A stretch of DNA of 64,000 nt. Origin: Candidatus Opimibacter iunctus (GTDB lineage: Bacteria > Bacteroidota > Bacteroidia > Chitinophagales > Saprospiraceae). The position numbers and the translations under genes were made by a program. This document shows, piece after piece, positions 17,865 through 26,397 of the stretch. Under the pieces are notes generated by a model. The model searched no databases and was not told the DNA's origin. It worked only from the letters and a program-made list of their open reading frames with translations. Location: positions 1-64,000 of the forward strand of contig JADJVH010000007.1 in assembly GCA_016716665.1 (NCBI GenBank), in the 5' to 3' direction. Numbering within the stretch: the first letter of the stretch is position 1; the number at the start of each line of letters is the position of its first letter.

Positions 17865-20280
17865 ATGGCAAATGAAGTTAATAACCCGGTATATCTCCCA
17901 TTAGAGGGAATGGACAGTGAGCATTGCGCGCTGATCATTGACAAGGGCCTGGAATCGGTCAAGGGCATAGGGGCGCATCGCGTGGAGCTCAACAACCGCA
18001 GGGCAGTCGTAGAACCTAAGAAAGTTGAGGCTGTGCCGGAGGCAGTAAAGGCCATAAGGGATTTAGGTTATGGGGTCACTACAGTAAAGGCCATCTTTCC
18101 GGTGCTGCAGATGTCATGTGCTTCATGCGCAATCAGTGTGGAGACTTTCCTGAAAACAACACCCGGTGTAGTCAATGCAGCAGTCAATTTTGCTTCAGCA
18201 TCTGTATCGGTAGAGTATCTCCCCAATATGATCCAGGCGGATGGTCTCCGCAAGGCTGTGCAATCCATAGGCTATGATTTGCTGTTGGACAATCAATCTG
18301 GCACGGCTAATACGCTGGAGGAAATCAACCAAAAGAACTATGATAAGTTAAAACATCGGACCATTGGTGCCGGTGCACTGGCACTCCCTGTAGCCATCAT
18401 CGGGATGTTTTTTATGGACATGCCCTATGCCAGCTATATCATGTGGATACTGTCCACCCCTGTCGTGTTGTGGTTTGGAAAAGATTTCTTTATCAACGCA
18501 TGGAAGCAAGCTAAGCATCGTTCGGCCAATATGGATACCCTGGTCGCCCTCAGCACAGGTGTGGCCTATACTTTTAGTGTATTCAATACTGTGTTTCCGC
18601 ATTTCTGGCATGAGCGGGGGCTGCATGCCCATGTATATTTTGAAGCGGCATCTGTTGTGATCACCTTTATACTGCTTGGAAAATTGCTTGAAGAAAAAGC
18701 GAAGGGCAACACTTCCTCTGCTATAAAGAAGCTGATTGGGCTGCAACCTAAAACAGTGACTATAGTGCATGAAGGAGGACACCAAATGGAGATGCCTATT
18801 GAACAGGTCAATAAGGGCAATACCATTCTTGTAAGGCCCGGCGAGAAGATAGCTGTGGATGGTATAGTCATGAGTGGGAGTTCGTATGTGGATGAGAGTA
18901 TGCTGAGTGGCGAGCCAGTCCCTGTCATTAAGAAGGAGGGAGAGAAAGTATTTGCCGGAACGATCAACCAGAAGGGAAGTTTTCAGTTTCGTGCCGAAAA
19001 GGTCGGTGCCGAAACCATGCTTGCGCAGATCATCCGGATGGTGCAGGATGCGCAGGGTAGCAAAGCACCGGTGCAGAAACTAGTGGATAAGATCGCGGGC
19101 ATCTTCGTGCCTGTAGTGATCGTAATCGCCTTGATGACTTTTGGTACATGGATCATATTAGGCGGGGAAAATGGATTTACACAAGGCCTGTTGGCCTTGG
19201 TGACCGTGCTCGTGATCGCTTGTCCATGTGCCCTGGGTTTAGCGACGCCCACAGCGATCATGGTTGGTGTAGGCAAGGGAGCGGAATTGGGGATACTGAT
19301 CAAGGATGCGGAGAGCCTCGAACTCGCCAGGAAAATAAATGCGATCATTCTCGACAAGACGGGGACCATCACTGAAGGGTAAACCGCTGGTGACAGATAT
19401 CGCATGGCTTGATGGTCATGAAAACGCAAAGCAGATTTTGTGGAGCATCGAAAAGCACTCTGAGCATCCGTTGGCTGAGGCGGTGGTCAATTATTTTGAT
19501 GCAATGTCCATCATAACTGTTGAGGGTTTCCAGAGCATCACTGGCAAAGGGGCATCTGCAAGCATAGAAGGAAAGCGTTGGTTTGTCGGCAACAGGCAAC
19601 TCCTGACTGAACATAATATCAGTATAGCAGAGCAGATGATCAATAAAGCAGAGGCATGGAGTACTGCATCAAAAACCATCATTTGGTTTGCCGATGAGCA
19701 GCAGGCCCTTGCGGTCATTGCCATCGCAGATAAGATCAAGACAACATCAATAGAAGCCATTCAACAATTGCAGCAATCCGGGATTTCGGTGCATATGCTT
19801 ACAGGGGACAATGAAGCTACCGCAAAAGCTATTGCAGAACAGACAGGGATCACCCATTTTAAAGGAGGTGTGCTGCCCCAGCAAAAGGCTGAATATGTAA
19901 AGCAGTTGCAAAGCGAAGGATATACAGTAGCGATGGTTGGTGATGGCATCAATGACAGCACGGCGCTGGCGCAGGCTGATGTGAGCATTGCGATGGGCAA
20001 GGGGAGTGACATCGCTATGGATGTAGCCAAGATGACGATTATCTCTTCAGACCTCAAGAAGATACCCTTGGCTATCAGATTGTCGAGGCAGACTGTTGAC
20101 ACTATCCGCCAGAATCTCTTCTGGGCATTCATCTACAATATCATTGGGATTCCTATTGCTGCAGGTATACTTTATCCCATCAATGGATTCCTCCTCAATC
20201 CGATGATCGCCGGTGCAGCGATGGCACTGAGTAGTGTGAGTGTGGTGAGTAATAGTCTGAGATTGAAGTGGAGGAAGTGA
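17865..20280 (+). pseudogene. copA: CopA-type copper-exporting P1B ATPase, one frameshift
   Basis: About 805 residues in two frames (17865-19382 and 19383-20280). It has two N-terminal HMA folds. The first has only one Cys (GMDSEHCALII), the second a proper site (MSCASCA). The transport signature is VIACPCALGLATP (CPC). Further motifs are the actuator SMLSGEPVPV, phosphorylation DKTGT, nucleotide-binding SEHPLAEA and hinge GDGIND. The break is right after DKTGTITEG: an extra T in GGGTAAACC makes TAA. Removing it gives EGKPLVTD and restores the family sequence. It lies downstream of the HMA-AraC regulator, so copper-induced export of Cu(I) across the inner membrane is the likely role. The single shift may be a sequence error. 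Confidence 0.88.
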
Positions 20281-20356
20281 TACCAATTGTCTTCTTTTCT
20301 CTCCTTACCTTTGCCATGCCTTGATGTAAGCCAGGGCTACATCCAATCACCACCAC

Positions 20357-21514
20357 ATGCACCACCAAAGACATCACTTCCAGCTGCCTGATGAGATCCA
20401 CTATCTCAACGGAGCCTATATGTCCCCGCTGATGAAATCAGTAGAGGAAGCTGGTATCGAAGGGATGCGGCAAAAGCGGAATCCCTCAGTGATCACTCCT
20501 GCTGATTTCTTCGAGGAGAGTAAGACGGTAAGGGCTCGATTTGCACAGATCATCAACAGCAAGCCGGAACAGATCGCCATCATACCTTCGGTGTCCTATG
20601 GGCTGGCTTCCGCTATACGCAATCTGGGTGTGGATACAGGACATACTGCCATTGTCGTCGGCGATGAATTTCCAAGTGATTACTATGCGGTGGAAGCATG
20701 GTGCAGGGACAATGATAAGCGCATGCAGATCATCAAGGCTCCGGAGACAACGGAGCACAGAGGTGAGCGATGGAACCAGGCGATCCTGGAAAGCATCAAT
20801 GCCGATACTGCGGTAGTCGTGCTCTCATCGATCCATTGGACTGATGGCACCCGCTTTGATCTCAAAGCGATCGGGCAACGATGCCGTGAGGTCAATGCAC
20901 GGTTTATAGTGGATGGCACCCAATCAGTAGGGGTGATGCCTGTTGATGTAGCCGCATTTCACATTGATGCATTGATATGCGCGGGATACAAATGGCTCCT
21001 GGGTCCATACTCCATCGGTGTGGCTTACTATGGTGAGTATTTTGATCATGGACGGCCTATTGAAGAGGCATGGGTCAACAGAAGTAATGCAGTCAACTTT
21101 TCAGCATTGACCCAATACGCTGAAGAATACACGCCCGCAGCAGGTAGATACAATGCAGGAGAGTATGGCAATTTTATCCTGATCCCTATGCTATCTGCAT
21201 CATTGAAGCAGATCCTTGAATGGGATGTGGCCAACATCAATGCGTATTGTAGTTCACTGACGCAACCCCTGGCTGCATGGCTGAGGGATAATGAGTATGT
21301 AGTGGAAGATGACCAATATCGATCTCCGCATATCATGGGGGTGGGTATGCCACCGTCGATGGATATGGATGTTGTCATACGAGAACTGCAGGAGAGGAAG
21401 ATATTTGTTTCGAGACGCGGCAAGGCGATCAGGGTATCGGCACATGTATATAATACCCAGAAGGATATAGACGTCCTGAAGGATGCATTGTCAGCACTGC
21501 GCAAATCATCATGA
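20357..21514 (+). CDS. Class V aminotransferase (cysteine desulfurase-like)
   Basis: A 385-residue PLP enzyme of the class V / SufS-isopenicillin-N-epimerase-like group. Seen: the opening HYLNGAYMSPLMKSVEEAG, RFIVDGTQSVGVMPVDVAAFHIDALICAGYKWLLGPYSIG with the DGTQS aspartate and the Schiff-base lysine in GYKW, and a C-terminal VSRRGKAIRVSAHVYNT. There is no conserved Cys loop as in true cysteine desulfurases, so substrate and reaction are open; kynureninase- or epimerase-like roles are possible. It overlaps the S41 protease gene by 4 bp (ATGA), suggesting coupled expression. Cytosolic, intact. Confidence 0.85.
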   Translation: MHHQRHHFQLPDEIHYLNGAYMSPLMKSVEEAGIEGMRQKRNPSVITPADFFEESKTVRARFAQIINSKPEQIAIIPSVSYGLASAIRNLGVDTGHTAIVVGDEFPSDYYAVEAWCRDNDKRMQIIKAPETTEHRGERWNQAILESINADTAVVVLSSIHWTDGTRFDLKAIGQRCREVNARFIVDGTQSVGVMPVDVAAFHIDALICAGYKWLLGPYSIGVAYYGEYFDHGRPIEEAWVNRSNAVNFSALTQYAEEYTPAAGRYNAGEYGNFILIPMLSASLKQILEWDVANINAYCSSLTQPLAAWLRDNEYVVEDDQYRSPHIMGVGMPPSMDMDVVIRELQERKIFVSRRGKAIRVSAHVYNTQKDIDVLKDALSALRKSS

Positions 21515-22869
21515 GCGGATCCATGCGAACCTTATTACTTCATTTGATTTTTTTCTTCTTCATTACGGAGGCGTTCGCGCAGGAGGTAAAGTATGCCAGT
21601 ACAGACAGCCTGCTCAATGACCTGCATATCCTGACTACAACAATCAGGGACAATCATCCCCTGATGTATCGCTACACTACAAAGGAACGATTTGACAACC
21701 TGGTACAGCGCACAGAGCTTCAGATCAAGAATGGAGTTACACCATCGCTGTGGTATGCATCTGTCAGTAAACTGGTGCGATCCATTGGATGTGGACACAC
21801 TAAGGCTCTCCCCACGACTAATGCAGAGGAGCGGATGAAGTGGACCAATGACCTGCCCTTTGATATAGTGATCATCGATTCTGCCATCTATGTATCGAAG
21901 GCTTATACGGAGAAAAGTAAGCCCTATGTAGGTCAACGAATCATCCGGATCAATGATGCGCCGGTGGAGCGGTTTATCGGATCAGCCTACAATTATATCA
22001 GTGCTGATGGATACAACCTGACCTACAAGGCTTATACCCTTGCACATCAGTTCAACTTCTATCTCAATATGCTGATCGGAAATCCGGATACGTTGTATTT
22101 CGAAACACCAGGTGGCCAATTCAAGATCAGATATCCGACAGGATACGTCCGGGAAGAGCCGGAAGATGTTGCGACCACTTTTAGTGAATTGCCTGATGTA
22201 CCACATACCATGCTACTCACCGTGCCGGACTTTGATGATGACAAGAGCAAGTTGAAGAAATGTTTCCAGTACATCAGTGAGCATGACATACAGCACCTCA
22301 TCATTGACCTGCGGGACAATGGTGGCGGCAATGGCAATATAGGTACAGACCTGGTCGCTTATATTATTGATAGTACGTTGACGTATTACATTGATAAAAA
22401 GACTGCTCCCTTGCAATACAAGGCCTACATCAGTGATCGCCAGGGCATCCTGATCAGCAACAAGTATATCCAGCCGGATAGTTTAACGCGCAGTTATTAT
22501 TTTACCATCAAGCCAGAAAGGAAGTATCATTATGAAGGAGAGGTCTATGTCCTCACCAATGGAGGTACCTTTTCGACCGGTGCCTTTGTTGCTTCTGCCC
22601 TCAAGCATCTTGCCGGCGCCACCTTTATCGGCGAAGAGACCGGCGGATGTGAATATGGTATTGGCGGCGGTGTGATTGGGACACTGACCCTGCCATACAC
22701 AGGACTAAGGGTGCAGATCCCCATGTATGGCTGGCGGTTTAATACCATGGCGACAGATACAGGGAGAGGTGTAGTGCCGGATGTAATGGCGAGGAAGGAG
22801 CCGGATGATTTTATCACTGGCGCAGATCCGGTGTTGGAGACGGCTAAGGAAATGATCAGTGATCGGTGA
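21511..22869 (+). CDS. Secreted S41 family peptidase
   Basis: A 452-residue protein with a signal peptide (MRTLLLHLIFFFFITEAFAQE). It starts at 21511, overlapping the aminotransferase stop; the second Met at 21523 is equally possible. The C-terminal peptidase domain has LIIDLRDNGGGNGNIG, VLTNGGTFSTGAFVASALK (the nucleophile Ser is in this stretch) and FIGEETGG. A PDZ-like section comes before it (VGQRIIRINDAPVERFIG). These are marks of tail-specific/C-terminal processing proteases of the periplasm or cell surface. The last codons and the TGA stop fall inside a GTGATCT heptamer repeat array, so the natural C-terminus may have been changed by that repeat. Confidence 0.87.
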   Translation: MSGSMRTLLLHLIFFFFITEAFAQEVKYASTDSLLNDLHILTTTIRDNHPLMYRYTTKERFDNLVQRTELQIKNGVTPSLWYASVSKLVRSIGCGHTKALPTTNAEERMKWTNDLPFDIVIIDSAIYVSKAYTEKSKPYVGQRIIRINDAPVERFIGSAYNYISADGYNLTYKAYTLAHQFNFYLNMLIGNPDTLYFETPGGQFKIRYPTGYVREEPEDVATTFSELPDVPHTMLLTVPDFDDDKSKLKKCFQYISEHDIQHLIIDLRDNGGGNGNIGTDLVAYIIDSTLTYYIDKKTAPLQYKAYISDRQGILISNKYIQPDSLTRSYYFTIKPERKYHYEGEVYVLTNGGTFSTGAFVASALKHLAGATFIGEETGGCEYGIGGGVIGTLTLPYTGLRVQIPMYGWRFNTMATDTGRGVVPDVMARKEPDDFITGADPVLETAKEMISDR

Positions 22870-23102
22870 TCAGTGATCTGTGATCTGTGAGCCGTGATCG
22901 GCTCCATCCTCCGTTCGTTTCGACTCCGCTCAACGACCGGGGTATTCACATCGGGTATTCACCAAGTAAAAAATGTTGTTTCGACTCCGCTCAACAACAA
23001 TTTTTACTTATAAATTCTTTTCGCTAATTTATATATTAGTACACTAATAAACTCCTAATCCCATCAACCCATCAACTTATCAACCCATCAACCCATACAC
23101 CC
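22857..23102. repeat. Modular repeat leader 1 (before first acetyltransferase)
   Basis: In order: 7-bp repeats of GTGATCT (22857-22905); a TTCGTTTCGACTCCGCTCAACGA element (near 22915-22936); a hairpin with loop TCGACTCCGCTC at 22981-22992 and arms AGTAAAAAATGTTGTT / AACAACAATTTTTACT (one mismatch); the short inverted repeat TTAGT-AC-ACTAA near 23036-23047; and an 8-bp tandem array of ATCAACCC running into the start codon. The same order recurs before the next two genes. Confidence 0.85.
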
Positions 23103-23720
23103 ATGCTTTCCGGTCCTGACAAAAACACCATCTATCCCTTGCCTCATTATGATCGGCTGTGTTTCCTCAAGAACATCATCACGCGGCCTAACATCATCGT
23201 CGGGGATTACACGTACTATGATGACTTTGAAGATGTCCGCAACTTTGAAAAGAATGTAAAGTATCATTTCGACTTTACCGGTGACAAGCTGGTCATCGGG
23301 AAGTTTTGCATGATTGCTTCGGGGGTCACCTTTATCATGAACGGGGCCAACCATCTGACCGATGCGATATCGACCTATCCCTTTGCGATCTTTGGTCACG
23401 GGTGGGAAGGGGCGATGGAGGGGAAGCAATATCCGACGAAGGGGGATACCATCATCGGCAATGATGTGTGGATAGGGTACAATGCCACTATCATGGCTGG
23501 TGTCACGATCGGTGATGGCGCGATCATCGCTGCCAATTCGACCGTCACCAAAGATGTAGCCCCCTATGCCATCGTCGGCGGCAACCCTGCTGCAGAGATC
23601 CGCAAGCGATTTGATGAGGACAGGATCAGGAAGTTGCTTGACCTAAAGTGGTGGGACTGGCCTATAGAGAAAATCACAGCTAACGTGCATGTGCTCACAG
23701 GGAAAATCGATGATCTGTGA
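23103..23720 (+). CDS. Vat/CatB-type xenobiotic O-acetyltransferase, copy 1
   Basis: A 205-residue hexapeptide acyltransferase of the CatB/Vat group. Seen: the opening GPDKNTIYPLPHYDRLCFLKNIITRPNIIVGDYTYYDD and IGKFCMIASGVTFIMNGANHLTDAISTYPF, where the His is the catalytic base. The family WEGAMEGKQYPTKGDTIIGNDVWIGYNATIMAGVTIGDGAIIAANSTVTKDVAPYAIVGGNPAAEIRKRF and a tryptophan-rich end (KWWDWPIEKI) follow. Members acetylate streptogramin A or chloramphenicol; many chromosomal homologues act on unknown substrates, so resistance is possible but not shown. A nearly identical copy lies 630 bp downstream. The stop TGA is part of the GATCTGTGATC repeat. Confidence 0.88.
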   Translation: MLSGPDKNTIYPLPHYDRLCFLKNIITRPNIIVGDYTYYDDFEDVRNFEKNVKYHFDFTGDKLVIGKFCMIASGVTFIMNGANHLTDAISTYPFAIFGHGWEGAMEGKQYPTKGDTIIGNDVWIGYNATIMAGVTIGDGAIIAANSTVTKDVAPYAIVGGNPAAEIRKRFDEDRIRKLLDLKWWDWPIEKITANVHVLTGKIDDL

Positions 23721-24352
23721 TCGACGATCTGTGATCGGTGATCTGTGATCGTGGACGCGACATGGCGATCTTTAAATAACTATCTATATCTACTGCCCCG
23801 TAGGCGGTGTGTTGAGCGGAGTCGAAATAGGCTAAAGGTCGGTAGCAAAAGATGAAGAGAAACAATTCTCGCGCCGTAGGCGATGTATTGAGCGTAGTCG
23901 AAATATGCGAAACTGAGTGTGATGGACTGTAGGTGTTGATCGGTGGTCTGTGATCGGTGATCTGTGATTGGTACATGAATACCACTGCCCCGTAGGGGCT
24001 AAAGGTCGGTAGCAAAGGGTGAGGAGAAACAATTCTCGCGCCGTAGGTGCGAAACTGAGTGTGATGGACTGTAGGGGATGATTGGTGGTCTGTGAGCCGT
24101 GATCTGTGAGCCGTGATCGGCTCCATCCTCCGTTCGTTTCGACTGCTTCGACCTGCTTTCCCTCATCCATGTGCTACAGCTCAGCAACCGTCCGCTCAAC
24201 GACCGGGGTATTCACATCGGGTATTCACCAAGTAAAAAATGTTGTTTCGACTCCGCTCAACAACATTTTTTACATATAAATTCTTTTCGCTAATTTATAT
24301 ATTAGTACACTAATAAACTCCTAAACCTATCAACCCATCAACCCATCAACCC
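23721..24352. repeat. Repeat cluster between the two acetyltransferase genes
   Basis: Starts with GTGATCT heptamers. Two copies of an element of about 130 bp follow (23796-23935 and 23986-24078), beginning CCCCGTAGG and containing GGCTAAAGGTCGGTAGCAAA. The first copy carries two extra 25-bp segments, at 23805-23829 and 23881-23905, that the second lacks. From 24085 the modular leader repeats: heptamers, a TTCGTTTCGACT element interrupted by an insert at 24145-24191, a hairpin with 15-bp perfect arms at 24232-24273 around TCGACTCCGCTC, TTAGT-AC-ACTAA, and ATCAACCC repeats up to the ATG. No protein-coding gene is credible here. Confidence 0.85.
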
Positions 24353-24976
24353 ATGCTTTCCGGTCCTGACAAAAACACCATCTATCCCTTGCCTCATTAT
24401 GATCGCCTGTGTTTCCTTAAGAACATCATCACGCGGCCAAACATCATTGTCGGGGATTACACGTACTATGATGACTTTGAAGATGTACGCAACTTTGAAA
24501 AGAATGTAAAGTATCATTTCGACTTTACCGGTGACAAGCTGGTCATCGGAAAGTTTTGCATGATTGCTTCGGGGGTCACCTTTATCATGAACGGGGCCAA
24601 CCACCTGACCGATGCGATATCGACCTATCCCTTTGCGATATTCGGTCACGGGTGGGAAGGGGCGATGGAGGGGAAGCAATATCCGCATAAGGGGGATACC
24701 ATCATCGGCAATGATGTGTGGATAGGGTACAATGCCACCATCATGGCTGGCGTCACGATCGGAGATGGCGCGATCATCGCTGCCAATTCGACTGTCACCA
24801 AAGATGTAGCCCCCTATGCCATCGTCGGCGGCAACCCGGCGACAGAGATCCGCAAGCGATTTGATGAGGACAGGATCAGGAAGTTGCTGGATATAAAGTG
24901 GTGGGACTGGCCCATAGAAAAATCACAGCCAATGTGCATTTGCTCACGGGGAAAATCGATGATCTGTGATCCGTGA
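24353..24976 (+). CDS. Vat/CatB-type xenobiotic O-acetyltransferase, copy 2
   Basis: Almost identical to the first copy through residue about 190. The few differences include YPHKGD for YPTKGD, PATEI for PAAEI, and LDIKWW for LDLKWW. Near 24918 one A is missing from an A-run, so the end reads IEKSQPMCICSRGKSMICDP instead of IEKITANVHVLTGKIDDL. Restoring it would stop at about 24970, matching copy 1. All acetyltransferase motifs (NGANHLTDA histidine, hexapeptide rungs) are intact, so activity may survive. Copy 1, its leader and this gene form a tandem segmental duplication. High identity indicates a recent event or gene conversion. Confidence 0.85.
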   Translation: MLSGPDKNTIYPLPHYDRLCFLKNIITRPNIIVGDYTYYDDFEDVRNFEKNVKYHFDFTGDKLVIGKFCMIASGVTFIMNGANHLTDAISTYPFAIFGHGWEGAMEGKQYPHKGDTIIGNDVWIGYNATIMAGVTIGDGAIIAANSTVTKDVAPYAIVGGNPATEIRKRFDEDRIRKLLDIKWWDWPIEKSQPMCICSRGKSMICDP

Positions 24977-25332
24977 TCTGTGATCTGTGATCCGTGATCC
25001 GTGATCTGTGATCTGTGAGCCGTGATCGGCTCCATCTTCCGTTCGTTTCGGCTGCTTCGACCTTCTAACGCTCACATCAACTGCTACAGCTCAGCAACCG
25101 TCCGCTCAACGACCGGGATATTCTCTCCTGGTATCCACCCAGTAAAAATTGTTGTTTCGGCTACGCTCAACAACAATTTTTACTTGTAGAATCCTTTACC
25201 TAGTTTATATATTAGTACACTAATAAACTCCTAACCCTATCAACCCATACTTCGACTACGCTCAGTACAAGTAAGCCCATCAACCCATCAACTCATCAAC
25301 CCATCAACTCATCAACCTCCTAAGCCTAAATA
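24977..25332. repeat. Modular repeat leader 3 (before serine hydrolase)
   Basis: The longest heptamer array in the window (GTGATCT/GTGATCC, about ten units to 25025). Next is a TTCGTTTCGGCT element interrupted by an insert (about 25053-25101) with ends GCTTCGACC and GCTACAGCTCAGCAACCG. A perfect 16-bp-arm hairpin follows at 25141-25184 with loop TCGGCTACGCTC, then TTAGT-AC-ACTAA. Last is an ATCAACCC array that is itself interrupted near 25249-25275 by ACTTCGACTACGCTCAGTAC. The array ends about 15 bp before the start codon. Confidence 0.85.
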
Positions 25333-26397
25333 ATGAATAAACTTGAAACAGAGTTCAGCAAGCTAATCTCCGATGAAAAAGCGCCCTCCGTGCAATACGC
25401 CTGGTTTGACAAGGACGAAGTCAGGCAGAGATATACCTATGGCCTGGCGAATGTAAAGGATCAGGTAGTGGCGGATGCGCGGACTACCTATCATGGATTT
25501 TCGACGACGAAGACATTTACGGCAGTGGCGGTGCTGCAACTGGCGGAAGCGGGCAAGGTGGATATCAATGCGCCTGCGCAAAAATACCTTCCTGACTTTC
25601 CTTATCCGGGAGACATCACGATCAAGCATCTGCTGAATCATACGGCTGGGATCCCTAATCCGGTGCCGCTGAGTTGGATCCACCTGGAGAGTGAGCATGG
25701 GGCATTTAATAGAAATGATTTTTTCAGGCCGATCATGGCCAAGCACCATGCAGTCAAGGCAAAGCCCAATGAGAAGTTTGCCTACTCTAATCTCGGGTAT
25801 ATCCTGCTCGGACAGTTGATTGAGGAGGTGTCAGGGATGTCGTACGAGCACTATATCGAGGAGCATATCCTGCGTCGGATTGGCTTGGGTCCGGGGCAGT
25901 TGGGCTTTACGGTCCATGATCATGCACTCAATGCTACAGGGTATCACAAGAAGAGCAGCTTTTCGATCCTGATCCTGGGTTTGTTTCTCGACAAGTCAAA
26001 ATACATGGGTGAGCCTGAAGGGCCCTGGAAGCCATTCCGGGACTACTATGTCAATGGTGCTCCCTATGGTGGATTGATCGGCACGGCGGATGCGTATGTG
26101 CGGTATGTGCAGGAGTTGCTGAAGCCGGATGGTGCCCTGCTATCCCCTGAGTACAAGCGCCTCCTCTTTGTCGAAAACCATACGGCCAATGGCAAGCCTA
26201 CCGGGATGTGCCTGTCGTGGTATACCGGGGTGCTGGACGGACACAGGTATTATACCCATGCCGGTGGAGGAGGGGGATACTATTGTGAGATCAGGATCTA
26301 TCCGGAGCGGGGTGTGGGGAGTGTGGTGATGTTTAACAGGACAGGAATGACAGATGAAAGGTATCTGGACAAGCTTGATAGACTAAATGAAAAATGA
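25333..26397 (+). CDS. Class C beta-lactamase-like serine hydrolase
   Basis: A 354-residue protein of the beta-lactamase/penicillin-binding-protein-like PF00144 family. Catalytic motifs: STTK at residues 57-60 (nucleophile Ser and general-base Lys), YSN in KFAYSNLGYILLGQLIEEVSG, and HAGGGGGY near the C-terminus in place of the KTG box. HTAGIPNPVPLSWIH is typical of the family. No signal peptide is visible, so it is probably cytosolic and more likely an esterase or peptidase than a drug-hydrolysing enzyme. It is the third consecutive gene preceded by the same modular repeat leader. Intact. Confidence 0.87.
   Translation: MNKLETEFSKLISDEKAPSVQYAWFDKDEVRQRYTYGLANVKDQVVADARTTYHGFSTTKTFTAVAVLQLAEAGKVDINAPAQKYLPDFPYPGDITIKHLLNHTAGIPNPVPLSWIHLESEHGAFNRNDFFRPIMAKHHAVKAKPNEKFAYSNLGYILLGQLIEEVSGMSYEHYIEEHILRRIGLGPGQLGFTVHDHALNATGYHKKSSFSILILGLFLDKSKYMGEPEGPWKPFRDYYVNGAPYGGLIGTADAYVRYVQELLKPDGALLSPEYKRLLFVENHTANGKPTGMCLSWYTGVLDGHRYYTHAGGGGGYYCEIRIYPERGVGSVVMFNRTGMTDERYLDKLDRLNEK

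Noticed and set aside
23695..24199. Leftward frames encoding ITDHRSQITDHRS-like proteins
   Set aside because: They are translations of the GTGATCT heptamer arrays and adjoining repeats, with no independent coding features.
22857..25030. Short tandem repeats resembling a CRISPR array
   Set aside because: Units are 7-8 bp, directly adjacent, with no unique spacers of regular length and no cas genes nearby.
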